A DNA stretch of 64,000 bases, taken from positions 5,084,001 through 5,148,000 of the forward strand of contig JAEUWY010000005.1 of assembly GCA_022059125.1 (NCBI GenBank). Reading direction: 5' to 3'. Below, piece by piece: positions 46,703-56,999 of this stretch. Origin of the DNA: Corynespora cassiicola (lineage: Eukaryota > Ascomycota > Dothideomycetes > Pleosporales > Corynesporascaceae). Positions within the stretch are counted from its first letter, which is position 1. Each line of letters starts with the position of its first letter. The notes below the pieces were generated by a model that did not search any database, was not told the DNA's origin, and saw nothing but the letters and a program-made list of their open reading frames with translations. Made by a program: the position numbers and the translations under genes.

Positions 46703-48069
46703 ATGTTTTATCAGTCTTTGCTTGTAATGGCTGCTTGTGCCACCACTGCCCTGGGGTATCAACCTCAGTTCTCTGGGCCAAATTTCGATTTTCCAAACAC
46801 TCCCTCCCCACAACGCTTCAACATCAATGTGAACCCAAAATTCATTGATTTCACGCTCCGAAAAGTCCGCGACTATCGCCCGATAAGATCTTTTTTCCCT
46901 GATTGGACTATCGAGGGTGCTCCCGATAAGGCTGTTCAAGATCTCGCGGGTCATTGGGCAACCAAGTACAATTGGAAAGCTATTGAGAGACGAATCAATC
47001 GGCAGTTCAATCACTACGCCACCACAGTTCCCGGCAATGGGAACTATACTGCGCCCATACCTCTTCATTTTGTCCACGAACGATCCGAAAACACTTCCGC
47101 CACCCCACTCCTCTTGATTCACGGCTGGGGATCGAGCTTTCTAGAATGGGAGCATGTGATCGACAATTTGACACAGCAAGCTGAAGAGTCCTTTCACGTT
47201 GTGGCTGTCGACTTGCCAGGCTTCGGATTCAGCCCAGCACCAACCCAGCCTGGTCTAGGTCCACAGGAGATCGGCGTGGCTTTCGATGCGTTGATGCAGC
47301 AGCTCGGCTACGATAGGTACGGACTTGTTTCGACGGACATTGGATGGCTGGTGGGCATGCAGCAGCTCGGTTACGCTAAGGAGCGTATCATCGGCCACTT
47401 CACCGATTTCGTTGCGGTCCCCGTGGGTTCCTCCGACCTCGAACGTCAGGCTAGAAATGAGACGACGGTCGAGGAAAACGAGTACATCGGATCCTCTAAT
47501 GAATGGTGGGGGAAGCATGCAGCCTATGCTACTGCGCAGACCCAAAAGCCTGGGGCGTTGTCTTTAGCAATGGCAGACAGCCCAGTTGGTCTTGCGGGCT
47601 GGCTGTGGGACCTCAAATACAGCAGTTCAGATGGATACGAGTACACGGATGAGCAGCTTATCTCCGACGTTATGATGGTCTGGATTCAGGGTCCATATGG
47701 AGGAATCCACGCCTACTCGACTTTAGTGGGGGTTAGTTGCATTTCCGAAATCCTTTCCACGCGGTTGCATGAAACTAATGCCACACAGGCCGGGTTCGAC
47801 TTCCCTACGACGGAGGTTCCTACTGGAGTTGCGCAGTTCGGACAAGAGAACGGACCCTTTCCAGAGCTTTCCCGATTTCCTTTAGCGGTAAGTGCTCCAC
47901 ATCGCCAGTTCTCATTGACTTGCTAACGTCGGGCCAGCCGCGAACATGGGTCGAAAGGGTTGCAAATGTGACTTATTTCCAGCGCCACGATTTCGGTGGT
48001 CACTGGCCAGCAGTAACTATTCCGACGGTATGGAGCGAAGAAGTTCGCACATTTTTCTCTAGTTTGTAA
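46703..48069 (+). CDS. secreted epoxide hydrolase (alpha/beta-hydrolase, EHN-type)
   Basis: Exons 46703-47731, 47789-47887 and 47938-48069 give 419 aa. A signal peptide (MFYQSLLVMAACATTALG) is followed by the N-terminal epoxide hydrolase region with DYRP and the W-x-x-IERRINRQFNHY block. HGWGSS (His140) forms the oxyanion side. The nucleophile elbow reads STDIGW with Asp212 as probable nucleophile, and FGGHWPA supplies the catalytic His398. The reaction is trans-opening of an epoxide to a diol via an Asp ester. The elbow differs from the classical G-G-D-W/I-G. This variation occurs in fungal homologues and may tune substrate range. An upstream in-frame ATG near 46649 exists, but the start at 46703 yields the signal peptide. 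Confidence 0.9.
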
Positions 48070-48828
48070 TGACGGGAATAATTTTCAGCCTGTCTATGAA
48101 CAATGTTATACCGTGCATAGTCAAGCCATCACGTAAAGGGACTAGTTGCTTGGTGCGCGGAATGTAATTCTAATGGGATTGCTCATAGCTATTTATTATA
48201 TATGTTTTATTGCGATATTTACCAGATCTGACGCTCCTCTTGCTACCTTCAGCAACGCACTTGGAGTGTTATCAATGGAAAAAAGTGCTTATCTTGTGAA
48301 ATTTGCTACTTCATTAATGAAATTATTTTTAGATTGCAGTGACGGTATCTAGTGTCGCAACACTTGAGCACGGTGACATGTCGTCTTATTACGTAGCTTG
48401 TTCGTGGAGCTAGAGAATACCTGTGGCATGTATTGATGCACCTTGAATAACACAACCTCAACCCCCATTATAGATGTGGCATGGTTTTGGGCAAGAAGAC
48501 ACTCAAAAAGACGCACACGTGTCGAAGCAAAATCTTTCAGACGCATGAATAATTGAGGAAGCACATCATTTTTTTTTTTTACCAAAATGGAAAAGTTTTA
48601 CAAAGCCCTGATAATCAAAACGCGGATGTTCTTGTTCTCGGAGCCAGACGAGTCAGGATCAACTATCTTTAGGGCCTTGGCTCTCGGTCTCGCGCTTTTC
48701 GATCGTCCGAACATCACTGCTCACATAGAATATTGTTATCTGAAGGGATTTGTTCTCAAAGACATAGTATTGTTTATATTGGCTCTGCAATAGTGCTGTT
48801 GCGTGATTCTTGAGATTTTTCAACTTGA
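48070..48828. other. intergenic region after epoxide hydrolase
   Basis: AT-rich DNA with a poly-T tract near 48570. A 68-codon plus frame at 48587-48793 has an ATG but no other support. Confidence 0.4.
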
Positions 48829-49485
48829 CTAATCAATGATGTTTCTCGTTTCATCAAACTCGAGAAATCCCTCGCCTGTGTTCATAGTCGATAGGTGATG
48901 TACAGCGATTCGGTCAAGAGTTCGGCCGGCATTTATAGAGCGCTGCGTTTCGGGGAAAGACGATATCCAAGTACAAAATTTATCCCATTCAACACCCCTC
49001 CGTATGCAAATAAACCAATGCTCTCCACATATAATCATATTCAAGCATTGGAGCTCCTGAACTTGATTGCCCAACTCGTGAAGAAGGTTGAACATGGCAG
49101 ACATGATATTGCGAGCGTCCTCCATTTTAGGAAGAGCAGCCATGTAATTTTTATCAGAAACAAGCTGAGCAACTTCATTGGCAAGCTTCTCAGCTTTGTA
49201 AATGGGGGCAAATATCTCGTTATACTTCTCGACACTATCGGTCTCGAAATATTTCCGCATATTCTCCAATTTCTCGGCATCAAAGTTCACTGGACTACGA
49301 GCAATTGTGTTAGTCAGGTGGTATCGGAGACCGAGCTCCCGGAACGTCTCCTCGCATTCATCCACAGTCTTACGTCTTCGGAAGTTCTCGAAAAAATTTT
49401 GTACTTTCGAAAGCATTATGTCATCACCGATATCAGGCGTGCGTTCGGATGAACCATTTTTAGGTGATGTCGTGTGTTGCTCCAT
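48829..49485 (-). CDS. hypothetical protein, helical, unknown family
   Basis: An uninterrupted 218-aa minus-strand frame starts at the ATG at 49485, with TATATAAA about 47 bp upstream. Two features support reality: the TATA-ATG spacing and an even, non-repetitive residue use. The N-terminal ~25 residues are polar. A predicted helical region follows, rich in Glu, Lys and Leu (for example LSKVQNFFENFRRRKTVDE and KAEKLANEVAQLVS), with Cys and Trp near the end. I recognise no domain. A non-ATG extension to 49578 is rejected. The antisense frame at 48895-49452 is treated as the shadow, although it is nearly as long. Confidence 0.5.
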   Translation of the reverse strand: MEQHTTSPKNGSSERTPDIGDDIMLSKVQNFFENFRRRKTVDECEETFRELGLRYHLTNTIARSPVNFDAEKLENMRKYFETDSVEKYNEIFAPIYKAEKLANEVAQLVSDKNYMAALPKMEDARNIMSAMFNLLHELGNQVQELQCLNMIICGEHWFICIRRGVEWDKFCTWISSFPETQRSINAGRTLDRIAVHHLSTMNTGEGFLEFDETRNIID

Positions 49486-49531
49486 GTGGGGTAACGAATG
49501 GTGTTGGGTAGAGATGAGCGATAGACCGAGG

Positions 49532-49539
49532 TTTATATA
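49532..49539 (-). promoter_or_regulatory. TATA box of the hypothetical gene
   Basis: TATATAAA on the minus strand, about 47 bp upstream of the ATG at 49485. It favours the minus-strand reading of this locus. Confidence 0.45.
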
Positions 49540-51014
49540 AAGTAGTATAGGCCATATGTATTGTAAATCAAGGTGCAAAAAAACAAGAAAAGCATTGTGA
49601 TCTTACCGGTGCTATTTCTGTGAGCCATTTTGTTCCCCTGTCTGAACATTGTGGAGAGGTTAAAAGTTTCAATGGCGAACTACCACACAAAATTACTTTA
49701 TTTACGATCATAAGGGGCGCAACCAGCTGCCTAGCACATAGGACAGCTGCAAAGCAGATCGGGAAGAGGTAACTGGTATGATCCAATCTTAGATGGAGGC
49801 ACCTTGGCATGGGGCCCCATTATTGAGAGCGATACTACGCTAGACCTAATTCTACTAGCGCGAGGCATCGCATCACTTGGAATGCGATTGCTCTGCTCAG
49901 CTCCTGCACCCACGACATTGGATGTGAACTCGCTGACCACACATCACGCTCATTTCTGAAGCATCTCATTCAGCTGATGAAAATAGCACCTCTGCGTCGA
50001 ACGAGGATGACGCACACGATGCCTCTAGCTGGCGGCAGATCAAGCAACGCGTGAGAAACGGCTTGATCATCCTTCGCAAGTTTGGACACTCCCCATCCAC
50101 TGCTTGGAAGCATACCTCGATCCGCTGAATGGCTGGACACATCGTATCTGCGCACGGCGTCCCCGTGCGCGTCACGTCGACGATCGCCCAGGCGGACTCT
50201 TAGCAAAGAAGAGGAAACGGTCCGTAAGCAGTCGACGCAAATGGCTACGGTTCCAGTGTTGAAGGGGGGAGGCAGCCTCCTGTGACATTCCCCACGGGGA
50301 GGATGCGGAGAAGGGTAAGCAGCGCGTGCTACAAAAACTAACGCTACCTTCCTAAAGGCTTCATGTCGCCGCTGTAACTCCGCCGCTCGCCCAAGTCCAG
50401 CCTACGTACATGCCCAGATGCCTATGCCCTGGACGACTGCATTACCCACCTTATCTTGAAACCTGTTGGCATCCATGACATCAAAGGCACGTAGTGGCGT
50501 TTCCTCTGTGTTTTTTTCGATTGGCATCCTGAAGCCGGGCTCCGACCGCCCAGATTCTCCACACAGGGTCTACAGCGACGTGTACCTGTCGACCAAGGCT
50601 CTACCGTACGCTAGTGCCAAGTTCCAACGCCACTTTATGGGTGCCACGAGGTGAACGACGCGTGGATAAGGGCCTGGGGTGGCCCGGCAGAGCCATCTGG
50701 GGTGGTGCGAGATGCCCGGCGCTGATTGGTGGTGTTCCTTGGATGACCTCAAGCCATGGCCCAGTTGGCGAGCTTGTTCGACGAGGCCGAATGTGACATC
50801 AACATCAGTCGTGACCGGCACCCTGGCTGCGCTCCACCACCCCTTCGATTTCCTCGCAAACATAAACATGCTGCGCACCCTCCCCCCTCTCTGTCTGCCG
50901 CAGCTGCACGCAATCTATTTAGTCGCGCCATGTTGTGAGACTTTCTAACCTCAACTCCACCATCGCATCCGTACACAACATTCTTACCAGCACCATCCTC
51001 CAACACATCGCGCC
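49540..51014. other. intergenic region upstream of GH64 gene
   Basis: Short overlapping frames only. The last 120 bp before the GH64 ATG are C/T-rich (leader). I see no other gene. Confidence 0.4.
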
Positions 51015-52292
51015 ATGTCCTGTAACCCTGGCCAAATCATGAAGTCTGTAAAAGACTTCATCGCCAAGCGCAGACGCCGAGCCCCTGCCGGCAACGAGCC
51101 GGGAACTGCCCCCACTAAAGACGAGAAGAACGCGTCCCCATCGGCTGGCAATGACAACATGGCAACCCAAGCAGGCCCGGGCGAGCTGGCCATCGCTCTC
51201 CAGAACAAGTCGTCTTCCGGCAACGTCTACGCCTACATTACCGGTCTCGCTCTGAACAATGGCAACAGGCCCCTGTTCATCCAGGCCGATGGCCGCACTG
51301 TTTACTTCCCGAGCTCCCCGGCCCAGACTGGCAGCCCGCTCGCTGCCGACTGCGCCATTCCGCTTGGTGCTCCTGGAAACACTGTAAACGTCGTGATTCC
51401 CAAAATCGCTGGAGGTCGCATTTGGTTCTCCATTGATGCGAAACTTACCTTCTTGGTCAATCCGGGCCCTGCCATCGTCGAGCCATCGGTCACGAACCCC
51501 AGCGATCCCAATTACAACATCTTCTGGTCGTTCGCCGAGTTTACCTTCAACGATGCCCAGCTCTTTGCAAACATCACCTATGTGGACTTCATCAACATCC
51601 CCATCTCGCTAAGTCTTACCAACACAGCGGGCAAGACGCAAACTGTACCCGGAATGGCCGCCAACGGTTTTGAAACTGTCGTGAATGAAATGCGCGCACA
51701 AGCGGGTCGTGATGGACGCCCTTGGGACAAGCTAATCTACTCGAACAATGGCCGCGCGCTCCGCGTCTTGAGCCCCAACAACCTCATGGTCGGCAACGCC
51801 AATGCCTGGGGCAACTATTGGGATGCATACACCAACCAGGTGTGGTCCAAGTTTGCGGGGCAGGACATGACGGTGAACACGCAGGCCGCCGCAGGGAACC
51901 TGACCGGCCGCATCGCGAACAACCAGCTTTCGCTCGGCTCGGCCGGCACCTTCAGCAAGCCCAGCGCCGCTGACATCTTCTCCTGCTCCACCGGTCCGTT
52001 TGCGACCGGAAGCAACATGGCCCGAAATGCAGTCATTCCCCGGCTGGCCGCCGCCTTTAATCGTAGTACTTTGCTCGATACGAATCAGTTCCCCAACGGA
52101 AGCACCCCGGCCAATTATTACAAGAACCCGACTACTAACCATTACGCTCGTGTTGTGCACCAGGTCCAAAAGGACGGAAGAGGATATGCATTCCCGTACG
52201 ATGATGTCGTGCCAGATGGAGGAAGCGACGTTGCTGGTACGCTGTTTGACGGAAGCCCCAAGCTCTTCACCTTGGCTGTTGGCGGCAACTAG
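51015..52292 (+). CDS. GH64 beta-1,3-glucanase (thaumatin-like fold)
   Basis: This is a single-exon, 425-aa glycoside hydrolase family 64 protein. Family enzymes cleave beta-1,3-glucan, in the characterised bacterial case releasing laminaripentaose. The catalytic pair known from the bacterial enzyme is a Glu and an Asp 16 residues apart. Here Glu175 (in FAEFTFND) and Asp191 (in YVDFIN) keep exactly that spacing. Other family signatures are FPSSPAQTG in the N-terminal part, LSPNN and the C-terminal GRGYAFPYDDV. The N-terminus has no hydrophobic signal peptide but a basic stretch (AKRRRRAPAG) and a ~50-residue polar lead. Secretion is therefore not evident. Confidence 0.92.
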   Translation: MSCNPGQIMKSVKDFIAKRRRRAPAGNEPGTAPTKDEKNASPSAGNDNMATQAGPGELAIALQNKSSSGNVYAYITGLALNNGNRPLFIQADGRTVYFPSSPAQTGSPLAADCAIPLGAPGNTVNVVIPKIAGGRIWFSIDAKLTFLVNPGPAIVEPSVTNPSDPNYNIFWSFAEFTFNDAQLFANITYVDFINIPISLSLTNTAGKTQTVPGMAANGFETVVNEMRAQAGRDGRPWDKLIYSNNGRALRVLSPNNLMVGNANAWGNYWDAYTNQVWSKFAGQDMTVNTQAAAGNLTGRIANNQLSLGSAGTFSKPSAADIFSCSTGPFATGSNMARNAVIPRLAAAFNRSTLLDTNQFPNGSTPANYYKNPTTNHYARVVHQVQKDGRGYAFPYDDVVPDGGSDVAGTLFDGSPKLFTLAVGGN

Positions 52293-54655
52293 ATTGGACG
52301 ACTACTTGGAATGAATTTGCATATGACTTTGGGAGGATCTGATCTTTTGCTGAACTAAGGATACCACTCTCGCTCGTTGGTTATTGTTGTAAATATTTCG
52401 GGTTCTGTCAATGTAAATAGAGTAACGAATTATACTCTTACTTAAAAATCGCTGGGTTTGAATGGCCTTTGAGAGATTGATAGAGACTAGCTCGCGTTGT
52501 TCTTGGAACACTGTCCTTGCGTCTCCAATTACATGGCTTTCTGATCGCCATAAACAGTCCTACTTGTGCTGACTCGATGCTGGAAACGTATAGAAAATAC
52601 ATGCAATAAGCGGTGATGGATTGGGCTTCTTCTGTTGACACAACATGGACAAGACTAGATCCCCCTTTTCAATGGTTCGCTTCTTTTTCTTCAATGATTA
52701 CCCTATTTTGGACTGAATTCAATAAAAAGGTTATCTTGTGAGCCACATCAGGGTACGTGTAACACTAAAGTGGTTTGAATCACTCAACACACCTATGAAG
52801 ATCACAATAACAACTATTCTTAAAACCCTGATCCTCTACACAAGACATAGGAAGAGTCAGAGCAAGCCGCGATATCAGAGATTTGCGACTCATTGATATT
52901 GTATTAAATTACTTTCACTACGACTCAGAAGACTTTACATGTAGGTAAATTACTCGAAAACGGTTGAAGCTGCTTGTGACGTGATATTGACGAGCTCTCA
53001 AGCAACTTTGGTGTCTACATATTTGAGTCATTCTGACAAAAAATTGTACTGCAAATAATGACGGAAGGTCCATAGATGGTATATTTTCGTTCCTGTCTGG
53101 CATGAATCTCTGAGCTCCTATCTATACCACCTTAATCAGTTTTTAGCAACCGTACTAAGGCCATATCTCACTTCCGCAACTTCAACTCTTTAAGTTCGAT
53201 CATTAGCTACATCGGAGACGTCTTACCTTAACGAATGCATCGTACAGACTCTAACATAGATCCATCACATCACAAAAAAAAGGAAAAAAAAGCGCATATC
53301 ATGCAACCCCGTGGCTTCCCTCCCTCGCCACCCGCCCACCACGCCTTCTCCCTCCTCGACAATTTATTCCCAAACTCACCTCCTCACCCACCACGCCACC
53401 CAAGCGCCGCCCCTTTGCCCTAGCCCGTTTCACATACACGCATTCCGGCGACCCGGGAGACGGATGCATGACTGCGAGAGCGGCATTGCCGCGCCTGTTT
53501 CAGGTGAGCCTGGGACCCGCCTGCCCGCGCGCACCCGCGCCTGGCCAGAAACCTTAACGCCACGACGGAAACATGGGAAAACATCTGTAATGCTGCTTCG
53601 GGGCTGACAGGCGTGTTGGCAGGTGGGGAAAGGTTTCGTTTTGGGGGGCAGCGTTGGACGCGTGTTTTGTACGATATTGGGTGGGTTGTTGCCAAGCAAG
53701 CGAGCAAGGACGGCTATTTCTGGGGCTCAGGGACGGAAGGCATGATATTGGTCGTCCCACTGTTACTGGGGAGAGGGAGAGGGAGGAAAAAAGGGTGTTG
53801 GGGATATTTGGCGTGGTCGGGTCGGTGGCGCCTAGAGGTGGTGTTGCCCAGGTTCTAGAACGATATATTTTGCTACGTAAGACCGGGTTCTTCGGGGAAC
53901 AACGGAGGACCCCGCAGAAGCTTTGAAGCGGTTCGGAGAATTTAAGGTTTAGATACTACAGCGGGAATTGGCGAGAAGATCGGATATTGCTATCCTGTCT
54001 ATAACAGTCGGCACACCATTGTAGCGAGATCTTGCGGAGATGTGCACCGGGACAGCTATCCGAGCCACCATGGCGTGACCACCTCTTTATCCAAGACACG
54101 TTTTTTATGCGATCAAGTCTAATTGCGTTAACGGAAGGAGCCCTTCGAACCTTGGTTTACTTTTTTTATCGCGACGAAGGCAGAATTGAAGGAATCCCTA
54201 GGGATTTTCGCTGAGGTATCTCGGAGGGATGCAATATGGGATAGCTCTCGTGCGACGGCTCTGTTGTATGATAGGGAGGCATTACTGATGTATTAAATAC
54301 AAAATGTTCAAGGGGAAATGTCCAAATACTGGAAGTAAAGACATTAGATGATTGCTCAAGTTAGAATGCGGAAAGCAACTGTGATTTGTGGTGCTAATAG
54401 ATCAGTTTTAGTCTCAAAGAAATTCATCACTGCCAACATTCAAAGTCAAATCACTGCAAAAGTCAGATGTTATGAAAATCTCTTGATTGGATCTAAGGAA
54501 ACCGGATCCACCAGCTAAAAGAATCGAAGTGGTATATATACAACAGAAATGCCCTCAAAGGAATGATTTTTTACAAGAACCGAGCAAGAAAAAACACGTC
54601 CATCTTCGTGTCCAACTCTCATATTCCATGACCCATGGTCCATATTCGTCATCGC
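52293..54655. other. 2.4 kb intergenic region
   Basis: 52300-53250 is AT-rich with no frame of interest. An A-rich tract lies at about 53273-53291. 53300-53900 has GC-rich, Pro/Arg-rich frames on both strands with no domain. No gene is supported. Confidence 0.4.
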
Positions 54656-56056
54656 TTAGCAAGCGGCGAGATCGGCCTCAGTGTAAATGCAAGAAGCGCT
54701 GGGGCCCTGGCCGACCTCAACAGGCTCATCACCAGTCTCGTTGCCCTCGTACTCAGTGCAGATCTTCTCAGTGTTGGTGATGCACGAGTTGGTGATGGTA
54801 GCAGTGTCGCCATAGTTGGTGTTGATACCGAGAAGGCTGGAGGAGCCGCCTTCAGCAACGACGCCATCGAGAGTGATGTGACGCTCGAACATCTCTTTGC
54901 AGTTACCGCAGGACCTGTAGAGTTTGCCGAAGTCGCTGACGTAGAAGCCGGAGACGGCGACAGTGCCACCACCGTTGTGCTGGATGACCTTGTCGGCAGC
55001 GCCCTTGGCACCACCACCTGAGACAGTCGAAGTACCGGAGGTTTGCTTGATGGTAAGAGCGTCCTCACAGACGGCCTCCCACCAGACGTTGGTGATGGAG
55101 CAGGATCCCATGCAGTGGACACCCTCAACCTGGTCAGGACCGATGATAACGTTGCTGAGGCTGGCACCATCCTCGAGCTGGAAGACGGCATCGGCGTCAC
55201 CTCCCTCGCCCGAGCCGCAGGAGACACCACGGCCGAAGCGGAAGTTCTTGCCATCAAAAGAGCCGGTAACGACCATGGGCTCGCTCAGGGTACTCTCACC
55301 GGCGGGCGTGGGGAAGGTAGACGAGGCAGTGCCGCCGCCGCCAGAGATAGGGATAGTCGCATTGCCGCCGCTGGATCCACCGCTTGAGCTGCCGCCAGTA
55401 GGGGCGGGCTCGGAGCTCGAGTCGTCACCGGAGGGAGTGGGCTCGGTCTCGGAGTCACCACCAGTGGGGCTGGCAGTAGGCTCGGCCTCAGAGTCGCCTC
55501 CGGTAGCACTGGCCTCAGAGTCACCACCAGTAGCACTGGCCTCAGAGTCGCCACCAGTAGCGCTAGCCTCAGCAGTAGGCTCCGCTTCAGAGTCGCCAGT
55601 AGCCTCAGAGTCAGAGGCAGAAGTGGTCTCGGAAGACTTCTTGGTCTTGGTGGACTTGGAGTCGGAGCCAGAGTCCTCAGAGTCGTCCTGGCGAGCCCTC
55701 ACACGGGCAGCCTGGAGAGTCGTGGGGAAGTCGAAAGAGATAGTGGGCAGAGAGCCATCGGATGGCAGAGCAGGGGCGTCAGTGGGGACAGGACCAGATG
55801 GGGCGGGGAATCCACTAGGGAAACCGCCGGGGAAGCCCCCCGTGGGCGCAACATCAGTATCGTTGCGTCCACCACGACCACCACGTCCACCACGTCCACC
55901 GCGGCCACTCTGGAAGCCGCCTGTAGGATAAGCAGAGCCGCCAGTAGGGAAAGCTCCGCCAACTCCATTGCCATGGTACTTGCCACCGTGAGGAGCAGCC
56001 TCAGCAGCAGCGAAGAAGGCAGCCGCAGCCGCAATGGTAGCAATAGAGAACTGCAT
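54656..56056 (-). CDS. secreted PL3 pectate lyase with long low-complexity linker
   Basis: This is a polysaccharide lyase family 3 enzyme that cleaves polygalacturonate by beta-elimination in a Ca2+-dependent way. One minus-strand exon encodes 466 aa from the ATG at 56056. A signal peptide ([20 protein letters not shown]) is followed by a Gly-rich segment with four RGG-type units. A Ser/Glu/Asp/Thr-rich linker with repeats of about 9 residues (SATGGDSEA, three copies) comes next, and the ~200-residue parallel beta-helix domain is C-terminal. That domain holds many paired Cys and the conserved [18 protein letters not shown] and [15 protein letters not shown]. The C-terminal domain has the usual PL3 length; the ~250-residue N-terminal extension is unusual. 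An upstream non-ATG extension to 56128 is rejected. The large plus-strand frame at 54963-55931 is the shadow of the repeats. Confidence 0.93.
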   Translation of the reverse strand: MQFSIATIAAAAAFFAAAEAAPHGGKYHGNGVGGAFPTGGSAYPTGGFQSGRGGRGGRGGRGGRNDTDVAPTGGFPGGFPSGFPAPSGPVPTDAPALPSDGSLPTISFDFPTTLQAARVRARQDDSEDSGSDSKSTKTKKSSETTSASDSEATGDSEAEPTAEASATGGDSEASATGGDSEASATGGDSEAEPTASPTGGDSETEPTPSGDDSSSEPAPTGGSSSGGSSGGNATIPISGGGGTASSTFPTPAGESTLSEPMVVTGSFDGKNFRFGRGVSCGSGEGGDADAVFQLEDGASLSNVIIGPDQVEGVHCMGSCSITNVWWEAVCEDALTIKQTSGTSTVSGGGAKGAADKVIQHNGGGTVAVSGFYVSDFGKLYRSCGNCKEMFERHITLDGVVAEGGSSSLLGINTNYGDTATITNSCITNTEKICTEYEGNETGDEPVEVGQGPSASCIYTEADLAAC

Positions 56057-56283
56057 TTTGATTGTTTGTGTTGTTGGAAAATTGGTTGGAAGAGTGATAG
56101 GAGAGAAGATGGGTTGTTTGCTCAGCAAATGAAGGACTGGAAAAAGGTAATGATTGTGGCTAGCACAGAGCTGTCAAAAAAGAGATCAAGAAAAGACTTG
56201 AACTCTGAAGAATGAATGAAGGGAAGAGTGCTGATGAGATGATGGAGGTGAGGAATGCAATCTGGACGAGAATGTCGACAGTC

Positions 56284-56289
56284 TTTATA
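56284..56289 (-). promoter_or_regulatory. TATA box candidate of the PL3 gene
   Basis: TATAAA on the minus strand, 230 bp upstream of the ATG. It implies a long CT-rich leader, which is indeed seen between 56060 and 56240. Confidence 0.35.
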
Positions 56290-56999
56290 CCAGCTCGAAT
56301 GCCATGTTCTCTTCCCGCAGAGGAGAGGTGTGGAGCCTGGAGCAAGGGTTACGTATGCATGGAAGTCGATAAACATCAAACAAACAGCCGTCAGGGTGGA
56401 GATCTGCTTGTCAAAACATCGGGCTGGAATTCAGGTACAACATGCAGGGCCGATTAGGTGTCTGCCGGAGGCTGTAGCCGCCGAGAGTTGCGGTTCATGG
56501 TTATCCTTCGGTCACCCGAGATTCTGGCAGCCTCACGTTTCAGATGCCGCGGTGTTCTGTTTGCTGAGTCCCGCTAAAGTGATCGCCGCTAGGGCGGACT
56601 AATCTAAGAGAAGGGACGAATCGTTTCAACGACAGGTTAGGGCTCTTGGCAATACCGTTGAAAATGAAAGGGAATACTTGGCAGGTGAGGATGACGACTT
56701 GACAGGCAGTTTCAGTTCCTAGAATGGCGACTGGCGGGTTTCGATGTTTTTCGTCCACTTTCTGGCCGGGTCGCTGGTTCGGAGAAATTGCTCTTTGGAT
56801 GGGATTATTCCTTTCCTGGTTCGCGGATAGAGGCAGTGCGCATGAACGCCCCACACTTTGGAGCACACCTTCAAGCGATTCGTTCGGAGGGTTTTGAGTG
56901 TGGGTTTGCGATAAATTCGAAGGAAAGAAGTCTTGGTATAAGTTTTCGCCTGACAGCGGCTAACATGCAAAGAGGTAATTGTTATGCTCTATCATGAGA
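56290..56999. other. intergenic, PL3 promoter side and P450 3' flank
   Basis: No gene is supported. Short frames on both strands have no resemblance to known proteins. Confidence 0.4.

Noticed and set aside
46580..47122. 180-codon minus frame
   Set aside because: Antisense to the epoxide hydrolase exon 1, with no family resemblance.
48895..49452. 185-codon plus-strand frame
   Set aside because: The opposite frame is longer and has a TATA box at the right distance from its ATG.
54963..55931. 322-codon plus-strand frame, Pro/Ser/Glu-rich
   Set aside because: It is the antisense reading of the repetitive linker of the PL3 gene; no domain and no start context.
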